Shown: piece after piece, positions 28,793 to 38,321 of the stretch
Numbering within the stretch: position 1 is the stretch's first letter
How the letters are laid out: every line of letters starts with the position of its first letter
Assembly (NCBI GenBank): GCA_034519515.1
Contig: JAXHOK010000055.1
Location: forward strand, 1 to 64,000
DNA: 64,000 nt
Direction: 5' to 3'
Source of the DNA: Arcicella sp034519515
GTDB lineage: Bacteria; Bacteroidota; Bacteroidia; Cytophagales; Spirosomataceae
Translations under genes and position numbers: made by a program
The notes under the pieces: model-generated
The model's database searches: none
What the model was told of the DNA's origin: nothing
What the model saw: only the letters and a program-made list of their open reading frames with translations

Positions 28793-29473
28793 ATGTCTAT
28801 TCGTATCTTGAAATCCGCCATCTTTATATTGTTATTATTGTCTAATAATTTGAATGCTCAATTAAAAAGAGATCATTCAATTTTTCGATTTGGCGTAAAA
28901 GCCGTAAGTGTTCGTGGAAACGATTCTAATGTTAGCAATAATTTGTCTTTGAAACCCGTCATAGACGTTGGTTTTGGGATTAACTACAACCTTTCCAAAA
29001 ATCTGAGTTTTCAGCCCGAAATTCATTACACTCCACGAGGTTTTTCTTCAAAAGTTCAGACTACTGATTCTACCTTTTTTGCAAATTCCCTTGAACTCCA
29101 TTACTTAGATATTTGCCCCAATTTCAATTATATTTTTGGAAATCAGAATGGCTTTGGTACTAAAATTTCCATTTGGGGCGGACCTTATTTGGGTATAGGT
29201 ATCACAGGAAGAAACGTGATTTCGGGCCTAGGAATTAGCAATAGAGGAAAAGCCGACAGCACCATCAATTATGTAAGTGCCAAATTTGGAAATGGCTTAA
29301 ACAGAATAGATTACGGATTTAATGTGGGTATCGGTTTACAAATAGAAAAGATTACCCAAGTAGGAATCGCTTACAGTATGGGGTTCAATAACGTAGCCGA
29401 TAACCGTCTGTATCAGTATTACAATCAATCAATTGGAGTATTTATTGCGGTATTGTTTGATGATTTGTTTTAA
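28793..29473 (+). CDS. PorT-like outer-membrane beta-barrel protein
   Basis: A 226-residue protein with a signal peptide (about 1-23, NLNAQ), then repeated amphipathic strands ending in aromatic residues (FRFGVKAVSV, GFGINYNLSKNLSFQPEIHY, YGFNVGIGLQIEKITQVGIAYSMGF), typical of the OMP_b-brl_2/PorT-like family. A final strand (IGVFIAVLFDDLF) ends in phenylalanine, as barrel proteins do. It stands 147 bp after the PorP/SprF gene with its own likely promoter region, and may or may not belong to the same system. No specific ligand can be named. Confidence 0.8.
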   Translation: MSIRILKSAIFILLLLSNNLNAQLKRDHSIFRFGVKAVSVRGNDSNVSNNLSLKPVIDVGFGINYNLSKNLSFQPEIHYTPRGFSSKVQTTDSTFFANSLELHYLDICPNFNYIFGNQNGFGTKISIWGGPYLGIGITGRNVISGLGISNRGKADSTINYVSAKFGNGLNRIDYGFNVGIGLQIEKITQVGIAYSMGFNNVADNRLYQYYNQSIGVFIAVLFDDLF

Positions 29474-29483
29474 TAAAGGATTT

Positions 29484-30395
29484 CTAATTAGAAGTATTTT
29501 TGATTCCTTTAATAATGTCCTCAACTTTTTTTAAAGGCAGACTTACTATATCTGCAATAAAAATTGCATCAAATCCTTTTTGAATAAGATTTTTTACAAC
29601 ATTAAAATTTGTTTCTTGTTGGAGTCGTTCAGTTGCTGTCATGGCAATATTGGTTGTGTTGATTGAAACTTTTGTAAATATAATAACGATTTCGTTTGAT
29701 GTCAAGTCTGTTGAATTGTGCAAATAATAAAAAATGGCACTGATAAAATCGTTTTCGTGAGACGATTCTAATATTTTCAACTTTTCAATCAAAAATGATT
29801 CAATAGCTAATAGTTTTTCCTTTTCATCCCGACTATGCTTCAAAAGCATGGCAGTAGTTGAAAGGAAAATATTTTTAAAATTGGCAATTTGTTCATCCTC
29901 AAAATCATTGAGTGAGAAAAGTAAATAGTCAAATTCAGGCAAAAACTTCAACAAATCTTGGTGAGGATTACCAAACTGGTTTTTCATCGAAACTTTTTTC
30001 CATGCACTCGTTCCGTGATGAATAATAATCGGAATCACAACGGTAGATTTCTTGGGCTTTTTCCCTTTCTTTTTTTGTTTCCGCTCTTCTTTATAGGCAT
30101 TGTTCATGTACTGAAGCAATTGCAATTCTGGAAAATCCTCTTGATAGGACTTATGTTCAAACAACGATGAAATCTTGGTGGGTTCACCCGCATATTCCGC
30201 ATGATAAACCAAATCCGCTAAATGTTCCGAAAGTTCTTCATCAATAAAGGATGAATTCGATAATCGAAGCGAATCAAGATTTATTTTATCACGATATTGT
30301 TTGGGTAAAATTTCTTCAATAAAACTACGAACCACATCTAAACGAGAGAAAGAAGTTCTAAAAAATTTATCATGAGGATTGACAATATGGGTCAT
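29484..30395 (-). CDS. Rpn family PD-(D/E)XK nuclease / putative transposase
   Basis: A 303-residue protein of the recombination-promoting nuclease (YhgA/Rpn) family. Start MTHIVNPHDKFFRTSF; the nuclease core is visible as SFIDEELSEHLADLVY (catalytic Asp), then LFEHKSYQED (E-x-K) and LQLLQYM, followed by VVIPIIIHHGTSAW. In Escherichia coli, Rpn proteins are DNA endonucleases that stimulate RecA-independent recombination. It is convergent with the beta-barrel gene (10 bp between stops). A clear -7 element lies 35-42 bp upstream. Such genes are often multicopy and mobile; no terminal repeats were seen. Confidence 0.9.
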   Translation of the reverse strand: MTHIVNPHDKFFRTSFSRLDVVRSFIEEILPKQYRDKINLDSLRLSNSSFIDEELSEHLADLVYHAEYAGEPTKISSLFEHKSYQEDFPELQLLQYMNNAYKEERKQKKKGKKPKKSTVVIPIIIHHGTSAWKKVSMKNQFGNPHQDLLKFLPEFDYLLFSLNDFEDEQIANFKNIFLSTTAMLLKHSRDEKEKLLAIESFLIEKLKILESSHENDFISAIFYYLHNSTDLTSNEIVIIFTKVSINTTNIAMTATERLQQETNFNVVKNLIQKGFDAIFIADIVSLPLKKVEDIIKGIKNTSN

Positions 30396-30429
30396 GTAAA
30401 ATGTGGAGTAAAGTATAAATCTGATACAT

Positions 30430-30437
30430 CAAAGATA
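30430..30437 (-). promoter_or_regulatory. -7 promoter element (TATCTTTG) for the Rpn gene
   Basis: Minus-strand TATCTTTG matches the Bacteroidota -7 consensus TAnnTTTG exactly. It lies 35 bp before the ATG at 30,395. A convincing -33 TTTG at the right distance is not obvious. Confidence 0.5.
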
Positions 30438-30458
30438 CAAACATATTAAAATTAATCA

Positions 30459-32609
30459 TTATTGAAAATACTCAGCAGGACTCCGCCCATTCCGCACCGC
30501 CTCCTGACTTTGCCGTGCCGAACTCATTACCATACCATTGCCATACAAATACCGAAAAACTTGGTCGGCACTTTGTGGTAAATCCCCCGTTACGAAGGCT
30601 GCCATTGCCCATTCAAAATAGGCTTGTTTGTTGAATTGGTAAACGAGCTTAGGATTTACCTTTTCTCGGCGGTTAAATTCTTGGACTAATCCCTGCAAAT
30701 TATTGTGTTTGCCATACACCAATCTAACGGCTTCAATCTTCTGAATAAATACCTTATCATCCATTTTTTGAATTGATTTCCAGATGTTTAAAGTATCATT
30801 CAAATCGCTGTAAATCAATGATTTATAAAATAGTGCTTCGCTGTTTTGATTGATTTTATAAATATCGTCATACAGGTTCAAAGCCTTTTCCAGTTGTTGA
30901 TTTCGAGTATAAACACCTGCCAATTGCATCAAATTAATGTGTCGGTTTGGGGCAAGCGTTTGTACTTTTTCAAAACCGTTTATGGCTTCCGTAAAATTCC
31001 CTCGGTCGGCTTCAATGGATGATTTGATGGACAATAAACGAGGATGATTGGGATGTTTTTCAACCTCTTTATTGAGCAGATCCGCAACCACTTGATAATA
31101 CCCATTTTTCATTTCATCGGCAATTTGACTTTTACCTACTTTTTCGGAAAGAAAAGAAACTTGTTCCGCAAAATCACTCGTTCCTGTACCCGCAGCATTG
31201 GCATAACCCAACTGAATTTGTTGGATAGTTTGCTGTAAATCAGGCTCTTCCATGATTTTTACAATCTGTTTTCCAGTCCGCAAGGGTTGGAGATAACCGT
31301 AATAAAAACTGAAAAATGATATTAAAACGCAAATCAAAACACCCCATATTTTCAGTTTTGGGAATACAAATTTTGCCTCAAATTGGGTTTCAGATTCCCA
31401 ATAAGCCATGAACATCATTACCGTCATGGTACTGACTAAACTATCAAATCCAAAGAAATTATTGGTAAAATAGGCTACAATGAAACCCACAAATAAACCC
31501 TTCTGAATATTTGAAAATTTACTGGAATGTACTGTAAACCAGATGATTAACCCAAAAGGAGAAAGAAAAGCCATTAGCCCAAAAATTCCCCCCAAAACGA
31601 GCCAATCTAATAGAAAATTATGAGAACGGTCATACCACGGAGCATCGTCATACATTTGGGGCAGAAAGTATTTGGCAAAAACGTATTGATAATTCTCCTG
31701 TCCCCAACCCAAAACGGGTTTTTCTTTGAAACCTTCGTAGGCAATTTTCCAATTATTGAGCCGAGACACGCCCGTAGTTTTGGCACTCGCCACCTTCACC
31801 ACACGGGACAGGAAGGTAGATTTTTCGACAAATTCAGTATTCCTACCATTCCATAAAACCGTAAAAATCAGCAACGTTGAAAACAACAATCCAGCAAATC
31901 TCCAACGAATTTTTGAAGCAATATTTTCAGAAAAAATAGTAAAGACAAACGCCACAAATCCGCCCAAAAACAAACCTAAAAATGCACTTCTACTTTGGGT
32001 TAAAAATACACCAATCAGTAGAAAAGGAATAATTAAAAAACATAACTTTTTGATAATTGCAGAAACGTTATTTACTAACACAAAACCCACTAAAAACACG
32101 TGTAGAATCAAATAAAGCCCTAAATAAGTAGGATTTCCTAAACTTGAAAAAAGCCTTTCGCCCACTTTAATTTGTTCAAATTCTCTAAAAATTCCTACGC
32201 CCACACATACACACGCCACCCCGCAAGAAGTCAAAAATAACGTTTGCCATTGAGCCTTTATTTTGACTGAATTACTCAATACAAAATAGAACATCAGAGC
32301 GTGAAAAAGCCCCACAAAACCTTCCATCCGTTCCAAGCCCGACCAAAAACTATGTTGGAAATCATGCCCAAAAATGGCAGTCAATAACGTAATGATTCCC
32401 AAAAACAATAAAGCAAAATTTAAAGGCGTTTTGCGGGGTAAATAATCAGGATTTTGAAAAGCAACAATCGCCCAAACAACCAATAAAATATCCACCAAGA
32501 GGCGAAAATAAAGCGTTTTTTCGGTAACAAAAGGAAAAGGTAACTTTTCAAAAAGCACCAGTGGCGTAAGCGTTGTGAAGAGAATGAGGATGAATAGAAG
32601 TTTTTTCAT
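30459..32609 (-). CDS. O-antigen ligase family membrane protein with C-terminal TPR-like region
   Basis: A 716-residue protein with about 11 hydrophobic segments in its first 430 residues. It carries the Wzy_C/O-antigen-ligase signature region (TQSRSAFLGLFLGG; then GWGQENYQYVFAKYF and YDRSHNFLLDWLVLGGIFG). The C-terminal 250 residues are soluble and helical with TPR-like repeats (NHPRLLSIKSSIEADRGNFTEAINGF; NRHINLMQLAGVYTRNQQLEKALNLY). The family ligates or polymerises surface glycans in the inner membrane; the TPR extension is common in Bacteroidota members. No other glycan genes are adjacent, so substrate is unknown. Start ATG at 32,609 begins a signal-anchor-like first helix. Confidence 0.87.
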   Translation of the reverse strand: MKKLLFILILFTTLTPLVLFEKLPFPFVTEKTLYFRLLVDILLVVWAIVAFQNPDYLPRKTPLNFALLFLGIITLLTAIFGHDFQHSFWSGLERMEGFVGLFHALMFYFVLSNSVKIKAQWQTLFLTSCGVACVCVGVGIFREFEQIKVGERLFSSLGNPTYLGLYLILHVFLVGFVLVNNVSAIIKKLCFLIIPFLLIGVFLTQSRSAFLGLFLGGFVAFVFTIFSENIASKIRWRFAGLLFSTLLIFTVLWNGRNTEFVEKSTFLSRVVKVASAKTTGVSRLNNWKIAYEGFKEKPVLGWGQENYQYVFAKYFLPQMYDDAPWYDRSHNFLLDWLVLGGIFGLMAFLSPFGLIIWFTVHSSKFSNIQKGLFVGFIVAYFTNNFFGFDSLVSTMTVMMFMAYWESETQFEAKFVFPKLKIWGVLICVLISFFSFYYGYLQPLRTGKQIVKIMEEPDLQQTIQQIQLGYANAAGTGTSDFAEQVSFLSEKVGKSQIADEMKNGYYQVVADLLNKEVEKHPNHPRLLSIKSSIEADRGNFTEAINGFEKVQTLAPNRHINLMQLAGVYTRNQQLEKALNLYDDIYKINQNSEALFYKSLIYSDLNDTLNIWKSIQKMDDKVFIQKIEAVRLVYGKHNNLQGLVQEFNRREKVNPKLVYQFNKQAYFEWAMAAFVTGDLPQSADQVFRYLYGNGMVMSSARQSQEAVRNGRSPAEYFQ

Positions 32610-32655
32610 GAGTTGTGTGAAAAGTGTTAGTTCTACTATGATTTATATGGGAAAT

Positions 32656-32688
32656 AACGTCGGGGAGGTTCAAAACCTCCCCGACGTT
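32656..32688. repeat. Palindromic intergenic repeat (AACGTCG...CGACGTT), copy 1
   Basis: A perfect 15-bp stem (32,656-32,670 and 32,674-32,688) with a CAA loop lies between two minus-strand genes, 12 bp after the lipase-like gene stop. The same element occurs at 61,276-61,308. It may also act as a terminator, but it has no T-tract on the minus strand. Confidence 0.6.
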
Positions 32689-32700
32689 GATAGTCATTAA

Positions 32701-34800
32701 TTAAATCCCCAACCCCACTTTCCCCTTCACCGTAGGCGAAACATTTTGAAAGTTCAGATTTCCTCTGATGATGATATTTTTAGCTCTGGCATCGTTTATT
32801 GGCACATTGACATTATGCCCTGCTTGAATGGTTACGGTTTGGCAATTGAGGGGAATAACGCTATTTGTCCATACAGTGGGGTCTTGCCAGTTGCCTGATT
32901 TTACAGTCTGAATATTGGGTTCATTTACAATTCTGACTGGTGGGGAGTTGGAGGAAGTACAAAAATAATTATTACACCGAACAGTATAATTTGTTGTACT
33001 TGGTGGAGTTACATTAATTGTATTAGAAGTTGCCAAATTTTGCCATAACGGAGTTGTATTTGCTCCACAATTTGTTGATAATAAAGCACTTGAACCATTA
33101 CAAATATTTAAACTTGATGTTGATGAAACTCCTCCCGAACTTGCTGTGAGCGTTGGCGTAGGAATGGAATAATCTTTGAATTGCCATGAATTAAGCCCGT
33201 CAATGGTTACACCCCACATGGTAGTTTTTACTGTATAAGTAGATGTACCATTTGCTGTTGTAGAAGCATTAAAATAGTTTGCATTTGTTGTGGTAACATA
33301 CACACCATCTTTGTACCATTGGTATTCTTGATAACCCAAACTTGCTGTTAAAGTCAAACTACTTTGATTACAAGTTGAGGTAGCATTTGCATAAAGACTT
33401 GATGCAGGTTTATTTTCTACTGTGTAATTATATGAACGCCAGGTAGCTCCCGAATTTCCTATAAAATCAAAATAATGAGTTCCGCTATATAAACTTGGAT
33501 AAATCAACGTATTTGATGTAGTTGAAGTAGCATTATAACTATTGGCTATGTTATTTTGATAAGGGTCGTAAAATTTAATGTCAGGGTCTGAACCTGTGTA
33601 AGCATCAATAAAAATTCTGTTTATTCCTTTATTGAGATAAACTTTATACTTGTCTGTATCAGTTGTTGAACCATCACTTTGTTTAGAAAATATGCCCAAT
33701 TTTGTGGAGGTCGCATTAGCGTATATTTCGTAGGCGTGATTAAAGTTTGAGGGTTCGTCCAATGCCCAAACATTTTCGACTGGAAAGTCTTTGAGAAGAT
33801 TTGTATGAAAATTGTTACTTGGTAATACAGTATATGAGTTATTTGTGTAGATATCAAAAACAGAAGCATTGACACCAAAATAATTATTCAAATTGGCTCG
33901 ATAGCTTTCAACTATTTGGTCTCCATCTATTATTGAAGATAGACCAAATAAACCCATATAAGTATCCTTTCCTCTTCCACGAACACAAGAATAAGTTAAA
34001 TCTGATGGAATAGCTGAGGGGGACTGATTTATTCCAGTTATGTAATCACCTGTTAGACTATTACAATTAATATCAACATTAAAAAAATTACTTACTCGCC
34101 CAGAAACTCGTGAAGTAATTTCATATTCTCCAAAAAGGTATGCCCCATCATAGCCAGTTGTATAAGAGTACCTTAAATCTCTTACAGCTTCCGATAGCTC
34201 ACTTATTCCTGGTCCAAGAGGAGAATCACTTAAATTCCCCGATGAACCATTACTCCCACCATGAGGTGTACCAACTGTTACTAATTTTGCCACATGATGC
34301 TGACCATCACTTTGCCATTTTGTAGAATTTTGCAAATAATCTCTTACAGCTAATCCTCCCATACTATGTCCCATTAAAATTACCTTATCTGCACCTGTTA
34401 CATTTCTAACGTGTTTTATCGCATCTCTTATCGCTAAACCTTGTTTGAATATTGCGGCTTGATTACTTCTTGAACCATTTGCAAAATCTACAATATAAAC
34501 ATCACAATTCACAAGGAGAGCAGGTATTGTAAGGTCACAATAGTCTGTAACGTGCCATGATGTATTATTATTTCCATCGCAATTTAGGTTAAAGTCTAAT
34601 CTATTGTATAGGCTATTAGTGGGAAGGTTCAAGTTAAAGTTATTGTTAAGATATGTAGCAAAATAACTCCATGATGTATAATTACCTCCTAATCCATGAA
34701 CTAAAATAATTGGATAAGGCAATTTCCTCTGCCCAACCCCATCAAACCCCAAAAAACAACCCAAAAACAAAAGAACCCCAAAACGTAGAAAATTTCTCAT
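32701..34800 (-). CDS. Secreted alpha/beta-hydrolase (lipase/PGAP1-like) with Ig-like and G8-like tail
   Basis: A 699-residue protein with a signal peptide (about 1-24, GVGQ). The hydrolase domain covers about 28-300: oxyanion-type VHGLGGNYTSW (about 34-44), nucleophile elbow GHSMGG (Ser146), and TVGTPHGGSNG after it, as in triacylglycerol lipases and PGAP1-like esterases. Then come a PPC-like beta domain (about 345-460), an Ig-like WYKDGVY repeat (about 495) and a second Ig-like segment, ending with a module common at the ends of Bacteroidota secreted proteins (SGNWQDPTVW, TIQAGHNVNVP). No type A or B T9SS tail is seen, so it may lack one or be truncated at the 3' end. Substrate unknown. Confidence 0.8.
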   Translation of the reverse strand: MRNFLRFGVLLFLGCFLGFDGVGQRKLPYPIILVHGLGGNYTSWSYFATYLNNNFNLNLPTNSLYNRLDFNLNCDGNNNTSWHVTDYCDLTIPALLVNCDVYIVDFANGSRSNQAAIFKQGLAIRDAIKHVRNVTGADKVILMGHSMGGLAVRDYLQNSTKWQSDGQHHVAKLVTVGTPHGGSNGSSGNLSDSPLGPGISELSEAVRDLRYSYTTGYDGAYLFGEYEITSRVSGRVSNFFNVDINCNSLTGDYITGINQSPSAIPSDLTYSCVRGRGKDTYMGLFGLSSIIDGDQIVESYRANLNNYFGVNASVFDIYTNNSYTVLPSNNFHTNLLKDFPVENVWALDEPSNFNHAYEIYANATSTKLGIFSKQSDGSTTDTDKYKVYLNKGINRIFIDAYTGSDPDIKFYDPYQNNIANSYNATSTTSNTLIYPSLYSGTHYFDFIGNSGATWRSYNYTVENKPASSLYANATSTCNQSSLTLTASLGYQEYQWYKDGVYVTTTNANYFNASTTANGTSTYTVKTTMWGVTIDGLNSWQFKDYSIPTPTLTASSGGVSSTSSLNICNGSSALLSTNCGANTTPLWQNLATSNTINVTPPSTTNYTVRCNNYFCTSSNSPPVRIVNEPNIQTVKSGNWQDPTVWTNSVIPLNCQTVTIQAGHNVNVPINDARAKNIIIRGNLNFQNVSPTVKGKVGLGI

Positions 34801-34947
34801 AAAATAAGTGATTTTTAAAAAAATGTAAGGTGCAAAGAAACGAAAGAAGTTTGGTACTTTTTAGCGTAGAATTACCTAACATTCAAAATATTTTTGGGGT
34901 AATTTACTATTCTGCCAAACGTTTTTTATTTTGTTCAAGCGTGTTGA

Positions 34948-35095
34948 GTACACTGTTTAATAAGTTATCTACTGCAAGCCTCCCCCCAACCCTTTACTGA
35001 GGAGAGGGCTAAAAGTCCCCTCTCTCAGTGGGAGAGAGGGGATTTAGGGGAGTGAGGCTTTTAGTAATAGAATAAAACTTATTAAATAGTGTATT
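34948..35095. repeat. Large intergenic inverted repeat
   Basis: This occupies most of the 331-bp gap at 34,801-35,131. Outer arms 34,948-34,982 and about 35,050-35,095 are inverted copies (ACACT(G/A)TTTAATAAGTT ... GCCTC). Inside, a C-rich block and its GGGATTTAGGGG complement form a second stem with a CTCTCTC-type core. No coding frame. Resembles a REP/MITE-type element rather than a simple terminator. The remaining part of the gap (34,801-34,947) is AT-rich promoter-type sequence for the lipase gene. Confidence 0.55.
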
Positions 35096-35131
35096 ACGGT
35101 TAAATCATAAAATGGTACATTCTCTCTGAAC

Positions 35132-38014
35132 TTAATTCTTCAAAAACTTCTTCACCAAAAACTTCTCTCCGTCAATAATTCTCACAAAATAAACTCCGAC
35201 GGGCATTGATTTTACATCAATTGTTTTATAGAAAAACGCATCTGAACCCTTCTCTAATTTTTCAGTTAAAATGCTCATTCCCAACGAATTAATGATTTCT
35301 AAGGCTGGTTCTGAATAAAATTCTTCTTTGGGATAATATTGAATTTTCAACAAATCATTTACTGGATTGGGGGATAAAACTAAGGATTCTGTTTCTGCTT
35401 GTTTATCCTCTTCTTCAAAAGTCATTTCTCTTGCCCCACTCATTTTCACAAACTCAACAATTCCCGAATTGGCAGCACATTTTCCCGAACTGGCTCTCAC
35501 AAAATATTTTCCAGCATTGGTTATGTTCAAGATATTTTGATTGGAATTCGTTAAGCCAACGCCATCCTTAAACCATTGAAAATCATACTTTTTATTATCA
35601 TTCGGAAAGGCTTGAATTGGCTGAACTCTGCCCGAGCGAAGCAAATATTTTCCCGTTACAGGATTTGTAGAAACTGAGCCGCCAACATTGGTAATTGTGA
35701 AAGGTCTGGACACAGCACTACATTTATTTTGCGTTGTAATTACGGTATAATTTCCTGATTCTAAGACATTTAAGGTTGAATTTATTGCCCTTGAAATATT
35801 GATTTTATCTTTTTGCCATTGATAAGTAATACCCGTCCCCGTTAGATTTTTTACGCTCAAATTTACATTTCCAGTACAAATATTATTGCCATTATCCGTA
35901 GAAATAATGGGCGTTTGGGCGTTTTCCACTATAATATTCGGTGAAGTTGCCGAGCATTTTCCCTGTGTAATCGTTACGGAATAATTACCCGCTACTTTGG
36001 CAGTATAAGAAGCCGCATTAGATAAAGGAATTTTCTGCCCATTCCAGTTCCAAACGTAGGAAAGATTTGTGCCTGAGTTAGTAATTAGTTTAACCGTCCC
36101 TTTACACAAAGACGTATTCCCCGAAGCCGCAACCGAGGCAACTCCCTGACACGGAACGCTACTTACTCCGCTGATAATCAGGGCGTAATACTGAATATCA
36201 CCCCTCAAAGTTGTGCCTTTGTGATTGACCGTGATGGTGTAAGTTCTACCCGCCATAGGGTTTTCGATATAAATTTGTTCAACATTATCCCTGAAATTAT
36301 CGCCTTGTGTTGCTCCCAAACTCGGAGCATCGGGATTCAAAACCCAGGGTAGAAAACTCCGCTGCCCGTCCGAAATTCTGATGTCCAAATCATTGACCAA
36401 TTTGGGCGTTCGGCTGTTCAGATTTGAAGATTTTACTTCCGTAGGCGTGCCTTCGGGGTCTGTCCAGCTAATGGTGGCTCTGATTGGACTTTTTCCCGAA
36501 GCAATTACTTGAAAACTATTGGTTGAATTTTGGTATAAAACACCCTCAGAAAGAAAATGATTTCGATCAGAATTAGCAATCACTTGGGCGGCTCTTTCCA
36601 GATTCAAAAGTCCCCAACCAAACTGATAATCAGGACCTTGTGTTGTTCCTGCTTCGTTGGCGGTATGCAAAGCAATCCCTTTCAAAGTGGCAGCCCGCAT
36701 GGTGAAGCCAAATTTTTGTTTGGCATAAAACTCCTGCAAGAGCAACAAAGAACCCGCCACATTGGGCGAAGCTACGGACGTACCGTTATAGGTTGCATAA
36801 GCATCATCGTCATTAGCAGAGGCAGAGAAAATGCCTTCGCCTATGCCCACGAGGTCGGGTTTTATTCGTCCGTCGTCGGTGGGTCCCCAACTGCTGTATG
36901 ATGACATTTTAATTTCCGAAGGTTTGGTCGGCACCACATCACCACCATCAATTGCTCCAACCGTCAAGATATTTTTGGCGTTTCCATCCATCGGAATCGT
37001 ATCGAAAGAGTCGTTCTTATTTCGGGGAACGGTACTTTTTGTATTACTATTTCTGAGATAATAAGGCGTACCAACGGTTGGTCCGTTTTCGTTTCTTTTA
37101 TTATCTGCCGATTTTACGATGAGGTAATAAGGAGCATTATAAGCAATTTTATCTAAATCACTGGATTTTTTATCATAAAATCCAAAACGATAATCCTCTG
37201 ATTTTGAGATAGTTGAATCTCCCCACCATTCCCATTTAAGATTATCGTCTCGCCCGATGATACCACTACGGTCGGGATTAAAAACCCAACCTGCCAACAC
37301 ACCGTAAGAGTGATTAGACACCAAAAGCCCTTTGGCTGCAAAAGCCATTTCTGAAATATCGTCTGAAAAATCCCAGACTTTCAAATTCCCTCCAAAAGCC
37401 ATACCCCGTGCCAATTTGTTCACACCCGCCCCCACCAGGATGCCAGCTGTGTGTGTAGCGTGTTCGTTGAAATAATTGGGAGCATCAATCTGTTTAATAC
37501 GATTTGTGGTAAATTCTTGATGAGATTTTCTGACTAATCCGCCATCCCAAAGCCCCAATTTATCTCTTACCACGGAGCTTGAACCGCTCAAACTGACCCC
37601 CAAACTTCCACCCGAATAAAGCGAATTGGTGCGAGTGCAAGCAGAAGGCGAAACTTGGCTGTGGGTAATATAGTAAATAGGATTTTGCAACTCATCAACG
37701 CCCTGTAAAGTCAGCATACGCCCGTCTGAAAGCGTTTTTTGGAGTGTCCAATTATTGAGTTTAGCTAATTTTAAAGTATTCCGAAAATTATTTTTGGCAT
37801 CAGATTTGAGGCTACGGGCAAATCGCTTCAAATATTTTGCAGAACTAACGGTATGTATATATACGTTATTTTTTTCAGACGGTTGAACTTCGTCTGACGA
37901 TTGGGCAGAAAGGTTAGAAATATTGATGAATACCAAAAAAGTAATGAAAATAAGTACCTTTTTGCTGACCAAAAATCTAAACCATGAACAATCCTCTGGC
38001 GGAAAGATATTCAT
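35132..38014 (-). CDS. S8 (subtilisin-like) serine protease with T9SS type A sorting domain
   Basis: A 960-residue secreted protease. Signal-type hydrophobic segment about 17-38 (NLSAQ). Catalytic triad by motif: Asp157 (LGLWDGGLV), His185 (NEHATHTAG) and Ser413 (NGTSVASPNVAG). A P-domain-like beta region follows (about 490-620; ATISWTDPEGTP, NDLDIRI), then three Ig-like repeats with C....W or WQKD patterns (about 630-850), and a C-terminal T9SS type A domain (about 885-960; LSPNPVNDLLKI, PVGVYFVRI, FLVKKFLKN). The family degrades extracellular protein; this one is exported through T9SS and probably anchored at the surface. The annotated ATG gives 16 residues before the hydrophobic segment; a shorter start is possible. 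Confidence 0.92.
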   Translation of the reverse strand: MNIFPPEDCSWFRFLVSKKVLIFITFLVFINISNLSAQSSDEVQPSEKNNVYIHTVSSAKYLKRFARSLKSDAKNNFRNTLKLAKLNNWTLQKTLSDGRMLTLQGVDELQNPIYYITHSQVSPSACTRTNSLYSGGSLGVSLSGSSSVVRDKLGLWDGGLVRKSHQEFTTNRIKQIDAPNYFNEHATHTAGILVGAGVNKLARGMAFGGNLKVWDFSDDISEMAFAAKGLLVSNHSYGVLAGWVFNPDRSGIIGRDDNLKWEWWGDSTISKSEDYRFGFYDKKSSDLDKIAYNAPYYLIVKSADNKRNENGPTVGTPYYLRNSNTKSTVPRNKNDSFDTIPMDGNAKNILTVGAIDGGDVVPTKPSEIKMSSYSSWGPTDDGRIKPDLVGIGEGIFSASANDDDAYATYNGTSVASPNVAGSLLLLQEFYAKQKFGFTMRAATLKGIALHTANEAGTTQGPDYQFGWGLLNLERAAQVIANSDRNHFLSEGVLYQNSTNSFQVIASGKSPIRATISWTDPEGTPTEVKSSNLNSRTPKLVNDLDIRISDGQRSFLPWVLNPDAPSLGATQGDNFRDNVEQIYIENPMAGRTYTITVNHKGTTLRGDIQYYALIISGVSSVPCQGVASVAASGNTSLCKGTVKLITNSGTNLSYVWNWNGQKIPLSNAASYTAKVAGNYSVTITQGKCSATSPNIIVENAQTPIISTDNGNNICTGNVNLSVKNLTGTGITYQWQKDKINISRAINSTLNVLESGNYTVITTQNKCSAVSRPFTITNVGGSVSTNPVTGKYLLRSGRVQPIQAFPNDNKKYDFQWFKDGVGLTNSNQNILNITNAGKYFVRASSGKCAANSGIVEFVKMSGAREMTFEEEDKQAETESLVLSPNPVNDLLKIQYYPKEEFYSEPALEIINSLGMSILTEKLEKGSDAFFYKTIDVKSMPVGVYFVRIIDGEKFLVKKFLKN

Positions 38015-38144
38015 AAGATTTTGTGTTAAATTAAAATAAAATTGTACAGATTTTATAGCAAAAAATGTGCCTTATTAGTCAATTGATAAGTAATAGAGAA
38101 GAATTAATAGTTAAAAATTTCAATTCTTATGATTTTATTTGAAG

Positions 38145-38197
38145 TAATTTATTCAGACAAATCTAAAATTGGATTTTAGATTTGTCTGAATAAATTA
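38145..38197. repeat. Perfect 25-bp-arm palindrome
   Basis: Arms 38,145-38,169 and 38,173-38,197 are perfectly complementary with a 3-nt TGG loop. It lies in the 307-bp gap between the divergent protease and small membrane-protein genes. A second, weaker inverted repeat follows (about 38,202-38,255; GAATTTTTGG/CCAAAAATTC). The GAATCCAAATTCAG string at 38,264-38,277 recurs in another palindrome at 51,309-51,322. The rest of the gap is AT-rich with no coding frame. Confidence 0.65.
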
Positions 38198-38321
38198 GTT
38201 ACATTAGTGAATTTTTGGAATTAATAATCCGTGAGAATAATCCCAAAAATTCATAAATCCAATGAATCCAAATTCAGACAAAGTATATTTGCGAAACTCA
38301 AAACATCAAAACAAGTCCCCT

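Noticed and set aside
29484..30395. Insertion sequence around the Rpn 'putative transposase'
   Set aside because: The family is a nuclease. I saw no terminal inverted repeats or target duplication flanking the gene.
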